This document shows, piece by piece, positions 59,601 to 64,000 of a stretch of DNA of 64,000 nt. This stretch comes from Delphinus delphis. Lineage: Eukaryota > Chordata > Mammalia > Artiodactyla > Delphinidae. The stretch spans positions 65,780,080 to 65,844,079 of the forward strand of contig NC_082694.2 of the NCBI RefSeq assembly GCF_949987515.2, read 5' to 3'. Position 1 is the first letter of the stretch; every line of letters begins with the position of its first letter. A model generated the notes under the pieces. The model was not told where the DNA came from and did no database searches. It saw only the letters and a program-made list of their open reading frames with translations. The position numbers and the translations under genes are program-made.

Positions 59601-60437
59601 CTCCTTTGTCATTTGTTTCTAGGTATTTTTTTTATTTCCTCTTTGATTTCTTCAGTGATCACTTCGTTATTAAGTAGTGTATTGTTTAGCCTCCATGTGT
59701 TTGTATTTTTTCCAGATCTTTTCGTGTAATTGATATCTAGTCTCATAGCGTTGTGGTCGGAAAAGATACTTGATACAGTTTCAATGTTCTTAAATTTACC
59801 GAGGCTTGATTTGTGACCCAAGACATGATCTATCCTGGAGAATGTTCCATGAGCACTAGAGAAAAATGTGTATTCTGTTGTGTTTGGATGGAATGTCCTA
59901 TAAATATCAATTAAGTCCATCTTGTTTAATGTATCATTTAAAGCTTGTGTTTCCTTATTTATTTTCATTTTGGATGATCTGTCCATTTGTGAAAGTGGGG
60001 TGTTAAAGTCCCCTACTATGAATGTGTTGCTGTATATTTCCCCTTTTATGGCTGTTAGTATTTGCCTTATGTATTGAGGTGCTCCCATGTTGGGTGTATA
60101 AATATTTACAATTGTTATATCTTCTTCTTGGATCGATCCCTTGATCATTATGTAGTGTCCTTCTTTGTCTCTTCTAATAGTCTTTATTTTCAAGTCTATT
60201 TTATCTGATATGAGAATTGCTACTCCAGCTTTCTTTTGATTTCTATTTGCATGAAATATCTTTTTCCATCCCCTCACTTTCAGTTTGTATGTGTCTATAG
60301 GTCTGAAGTGGGTCTCTTGTAGACAGCATATATATGGGTCTTGTTTTTGTATCCATTCAGCCAATATGTCTTTTGGTGGGAGCATTTAGTCCATTTACAT
60401 TTAAGGTAATTATCGATATGTATGTTCCTATTCCCAT
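56620..60437 (-). pseudogene. L1 ORF2, endonuclease and reverse transcriptase, broken
   Basis: About 3.8 kb, matching the usual ORF2 length. The start reads MGIGTYISIITLNVNGLNAP, then shifts frame near 60375. The endonuclease part is open at 59609-60385 (CCLQETHFRPIDTYK, VGDFNTPLSQMDRSS, SDHNAMRLDINY). The reverse-transcriptase part is in pieces (58340-58606 and 57781-58359) with a short deletion frameshift near 58430. The active-site block reads [11 protein letters not shown], where the twin-primed copy has [10 protein letters not shown]. The C-terminal part is open at 56620-57702. It is not functional. Confidence 0.9.
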
Positions 60438-61376
60438 TTTCTTAATTGTTTTGGGTTCGTTATTGTAGGTCTTTTCCTTCTCTCGTGTTTCTTGCCTAGA
60501 GAAGTTCCTTTAGCAGTTTTTGTAAAGCTGGTTTGGTAGTGCTGAACTCTGTCAGCTTTTGCTTCTGTAAAGGTTTTAATGTCTCCATCAAATCTGAATG
60601 AGATCCTTGCTGGGTAGAGTAATCTTGGTTGCAGGTTTTTCTCCTTCATCACTTTAAATATGTCCTGCCAGTCCCTTCTGGCTTGCAGAGTTTCTGCTGA
60701 AAGATCAGCTGTTAACCCTATGGGGATTCCCTTGTGTGTTATTTGTTGTTTTTCCCTTGCTGCTTTTAATATGTTTTCTTTGTATTTAATTTTTGACAGT
60801 TTGATTAATATGTGTCTTGGCGTATTTCTCCTTGGATTTATCCTGTATGGGACTCTCTGTGCTTCCTGGACTTGATTAACTATTTCCTTTCCCATATTAG
60901 AGATGTTTTCAACTATAATCTCTTCAAATATTTTCTCAGTCCCTTTCTTTTTTTCTTCTGGAACTCCTATAATTCAGATGTTGGTGCATTTAATGTTGTC
61001 CCAGAGGTCTCTGAGACTGTCCTCAGTTCTTTTCATTCTTTTGTCTTTATTCTGCTCTGCAGTAGTTATTTCCACTATTTTATCTTCCAGTTCACTTATC
61101 CGTTCTTTTGCCTCAGTTACTCTGCTGTTGATCCCTTCTAAAGTATTTTTAATTTCATTGTGTTGTTCATCGTTGCTTGTTTCATCTTTAGTTCTTCTAG
61201 GTCCTTGTTAAATGTTTCTTGCACTTTTTCTATTCTATTTCCAAGATGTTGGATCATCTTTACTATCATTTTCTGAATTCTTTTTCAGGTAGACTGCCTA
61301 TTTCCTCTTCATTTGTTTGGTCTGGTGGGTTTTTATCTTGCTCCTTCATCTGCTGTGTGTTTTTCTGTCTTCTCAT
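60428..61376 (-). pseudogene. L1 ORF1, RNA-binding chaperone, broken
   Basis: The start reads MRRQKNTQQMKEQDKNPPDQ and continues TNEEEIGSLPEKEFRK before an early stop at about 61270. The C-terminal RNA-binding part is open at 60428-60895, with RRNTPRHILIKLSKIKYKEN and LTADLSAETLQARRDW. Known role: a trimeric RNA-binding protein that packages L1 RNA. The frame is interrupted, so no intact protein is expected. Confidence 0.85.
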
Positions 61377-63327
61377 TTTGCTTATCTTACTGTGTTTAGG
61401 GTCTCCTTTTTGCAGGCTGCAGATTCATAGTTCCTGTTGTTTTTGGTGTCTGTCCCCAGAGGCTAAGGTTGGTTTAGTGGATTGTGTAGGCTTCCTGGTG
61501 GAGGGCACTAGTGCCTGTGTTCTGGAGGATGAGGCTGGATCTTGTCTTTCTGGTGGGCAGGTCCACATCTGGTGGTGTGTTTTGGGGTGTCTGTGGACTT
61601 ACTATGATTTTAGGCAGCCTCTCTGCTAATGTGTTCCTGTGTTGCTAGTTGTTTGGCATAGGGTGTCCAGCACTGTAGCTTGCTGGTCGTTGAGTGAAGC
61701 TGGGTGTTGGTGTTGAGATGGAGACCTCTGGGAGATTTTCGCCATTTGTTATTACGTGGAGCTGGGAGGTCTCTTGTGGACCAGTGTCCTGAAGTTGGCT
61801 CTCCCACCTCAGAGGCACAGCACTGACTCCTGGCTGCAGCACCAAGAGCCTTTCATCCACACGGGTCAGAATAAAAGGGAGAAAAAGTAGAAAGAAAGAA
61901 ACAGGATAAAAGAAAATAAAATAAGATAAAATAAAATAAAGTTATTAAAATAAAAAATAATTATTAAGAAAAAAATTTTTTTTGAAAAGTAAAGAAAAAA
62001 CAGATGGATAGAACCCTAGGACAAATGGTGAACGCAAAGCTATACAGACAAAATCTCACACAGAAGCATACACATACACACAAAAAGAGGAAAAGGGGAA
62101 AAAATAATAAATCTTGCTCTCAAAGTCCACCTCCTCAATTTGGAATGATTGGTTGTCTATTCAGGTGTTCCACAGATGCAGGGTACATCAAGTTGATTGT
62201 GGAGCTTTAATCCGCTGCTCCTGAGGCTGCTGGGAGAGATTTCTCTTTCTCTTCTTTGTTCTCACAGCTCCCAGGGGCTCAGCTTTGGATTTGGCCCCAC
62301 CTCTGCGTGTAGGTCGCTGGAGGGCGTCTGTTCTTTGCTCAGACAGGATGGGGTTAAAGGAGCCGCTGATTCGGGGGCTCTGGCTCACTCAGGCCGGGGG
62401 GAGGGAGGGGTACGGATGCGGGGCGAGCCTGCGGCGGCAGAGGCCGGCATGACATTGCACCAGCCTGAGGCACACCGTGCGTTCTCCCGGGGAAGTTGTC
62501 CCTGGATCCCGGGACCCTGGCAGTGGCGGGCTGCACAGGCTCCGCGGAAATGGGGTGTGGATAGTGACCTGTGCTCGCACACAGGCTTCTTTGTGGCGGC
62601 AGCAGCAGCCTTAGTGTCTCATGCCCGTCTCTGGGGTCCGCGCTTTTAGCCGCGGCTCGCGGCCGTCTCTGGAGCTCCTTTAAGCAGTGCTCTTAATCCC
62701 CTCTCCTCGCGCACCAGAAAACAAAGAGGTAAGAAAAAGTCTCTTGCCTCTTAGGCAGGTCCAGACTTTTCCCCAGACTCCCTCCCGGCCAGCTGTGGCG
62801 CACTAACCCCCTGCAGGCTGTGTTCACGCCGCCAACCCCAGTTCTGTCCCTGCCTCCGACCAAAGCCCAAGCCTCAGCTCCCAGCCCCGCCCGCCCCGGC
62901 GGGTGAGCAGACAAGCCTCTCGGGCTGGTGAGTGCCGGTTGGCCCTGATCCTCTGTGCAGGAGTCTCTCCGCTTTGTCCTCTGCACCCCTGTTGCTGTGC
63001 TCTCCTCCGCGGCCCCGAAGCTCCCCCACTCCTCCACCCGCAGTCTCCGCCCGCAAAGGGGCTTCTAGTGTGTGGAAACCTTTCCTCCTTCACGGTTCCC
63101 TCCCACCGGTGCAGGTCCCGTCCCTATTCTTTTGTCTCTGTTTATTCTGTTTTCTTTTGCCCTACCCAGGTACTTGGGGACTTTCTTGCCTTTTGGGAAG
63201 TCTGAGGTCTTCTGCCAGCATTCAGTAGGTGTTCTGTAGGAGTTGTTCCACATGTAGTTATATTTCTGATGTTATCTGTGGGGAGAAAGGTGATCTCCGC
63301 GTCTTACTCTTCCGCCATCTTCCCTCT
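61377..63327 (-). promoter_or_regulatory. L1 5'UTR (internal promoter region)
   Basis: About 1.95 kb upstream of L1 ORF1. The outer part (62200-63330) is CpG-rich and contrasts with the flanking intron. The inner part (61860-62140) is A/T-rich. In L1 this region drives pol II transcription of the element. Activity here is unproven. Confidence 0.6.
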
Positions 63328-63519
63328 CTCCTCTGTTTTCTTGATTCACAAATTCTGTATCTTCATCCATCCATGAATTCATTCATTTATTCATTCATTC
63401 ACTCTACAAACGTCTGTGTAGACTCTGTTGACTGTGGAGATGCATAGGTGAAGGGCTAGGTTGCAGGCCACCATGGCCCCTCGAGGGATCTAATGCAAAA
63501 AGAAGCAAGTCAGCAGCCA

Positions 63520-63900
63520 TTTTGATATAATCTCTGTCCTGGAGAGAGTTTGGTCCTCGGTGCTATAGAAGTGCAGAGAGATGATATCCAACTTCTACAC
63601 AAGGATTGGGGAAGTCTTCCCAGAGGACCTGAAAATGAGTTGTATCCTGAGAGATGAGTAGAAATAGGCCAGGTCACGAAGGGAAGAAAGGGCAGGTGGG
63701 CAAATCCAGCATGTACCAAGGGCCGGGGCTGGGAGCCAGGGTGCCTTTGAAAGGCTGCAGGGAGATTGTGGTCAGAGGGGTAGAATGGTGAGGGAGCAGC
63801 AAAGGTAAGACTGGAGAGGAGGGAAGAGGCGCGTCATGGCCCCTTTTCCCAGCTGAGGAGACTGACTTTTATCCTCAGGGGTAGGAGGCTGTGAGAGCCC
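63520..63900 (+). repeat. Old repeat-like segment
   Basis: Contains gaagtcttcccagaggacct and tgagagatgagtagaaatag, the same class as 13470-13900. It follows the L1 directly. Confidence 0.4.
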
Positions 63901-64000
63901 AGGAGGTGGCTCCAGGATGGCGGGTTTACACTGAGACATCCCTGCCGGACTCTCCCTCTCAAACACAGGGTGATCTAGTGAGTCCACAACCACAGCAAAC

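Larger units (their letters stand above)
56244..63327 (-). mobile_element. Nearly full-length L1, antisense to GALNT14
   Basis: About 7.1 kb. On the minus strand it starts near gagagagggaagatggcgg at 63327, has a GC-rich 5'UTR, ORF1, ORF2, a 3'UTR and an A-rich tail at 56244. Flanks match at 11 of 12 bases (ctcctttgtttt at 56232-56243, ctcctctgtttt at 63328-63339), which fits a target duplication with one later change. Both ORFs carry disabling changes, so it is not autonomous. Confidence 0.93.
55259..64000 (+). other. GALNT14 downstream intron (5' part)
   Basis: About 1 kb of non-repetitive sequence, then a poly-T tract at 56078-56109, then the antisense 7.1 kb L1 at 56244-63327, then an old repeat. 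No further GALNT14 exon was recognised. Confidence 0.75.

Noticed and set aside
62200..63330. CpG-rich block as a host gene promoter or CpG island
   Set aside because: It is the 5'UTR of the antisense L1 and is bounded by its target duplication.

Overview
This is a vertebrate genomic window, almost certainly from a cetacean and probably a toothed whale. It carries eight young, nearly identical tRNA-derived CHR-family SINEs (opening with a cttccctggtggcgcag motif) on both strands, plus two older CHR copies. It also carries cetartiodactyl-type L1 elements, and old mammalian MIR and L2 fragments. Gene structure is sparse: short exons with GT-AG introns. Nothing looks prokaryotic: no operons, ribosome binding sites or CRISPR array.

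The only protein-coding gene I can support is GALNT14 on the + strand, a polypeptide N-acetylgalactosaminyltransferase that starts mucin-type O-glycosylation in the Golgi. Eleven exons between 15243 and 55258 join in a single open frame of 1081 bases (360 codons). They cover most of the GT-A catalytic domain and the start of the C-terminal ricin-type lectin domain. By recall, the human protein has 552 residues; the window encodes about residues 100 to 460. The N-terminal cytosolic, membrane-anchor and stem part lies upstream of the window, and the last ~92 lectin residues lie downstream. The first 15.2 kb and the last 8.7 kb are therefore intron.

Layout: 1-15242 is upstream intron with old repeats, two old and two young CHR SINEs and a 5'-truncated L1. 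15243-24168 holds exons A-D with three more SINE-sized or MIR insertions. 24169-35184 holds exons E-G, two old L1 pieces, an LTR-like region and a duplicated 217-base segment. 35185-48542 is a 13.4 kb intron packed with nested repeats, including a twin-primed L1 in a stack of four elements. 48543-55258 holds exons H-K. 55259-64000 is intron dominated by a nearly complete but dead 7.1 kb L1 in antisense orientation.

I found no undescribed biological system. The most interesting observations are structural. A 217-base segment is duplicated on both sides of exon G, with junctions that suggest template switching. A young SINE sits about 56 bases upstream of a splice acceptor. Inverted SINE pairs bracket exons. 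An L1 has a clean 5' inversion and a perfect 15-base target duplication. Another L1 insertion is only 51 bases long but still has a target duplication. Names of ancient repeat families are from pattern memory and were not checked against a library.
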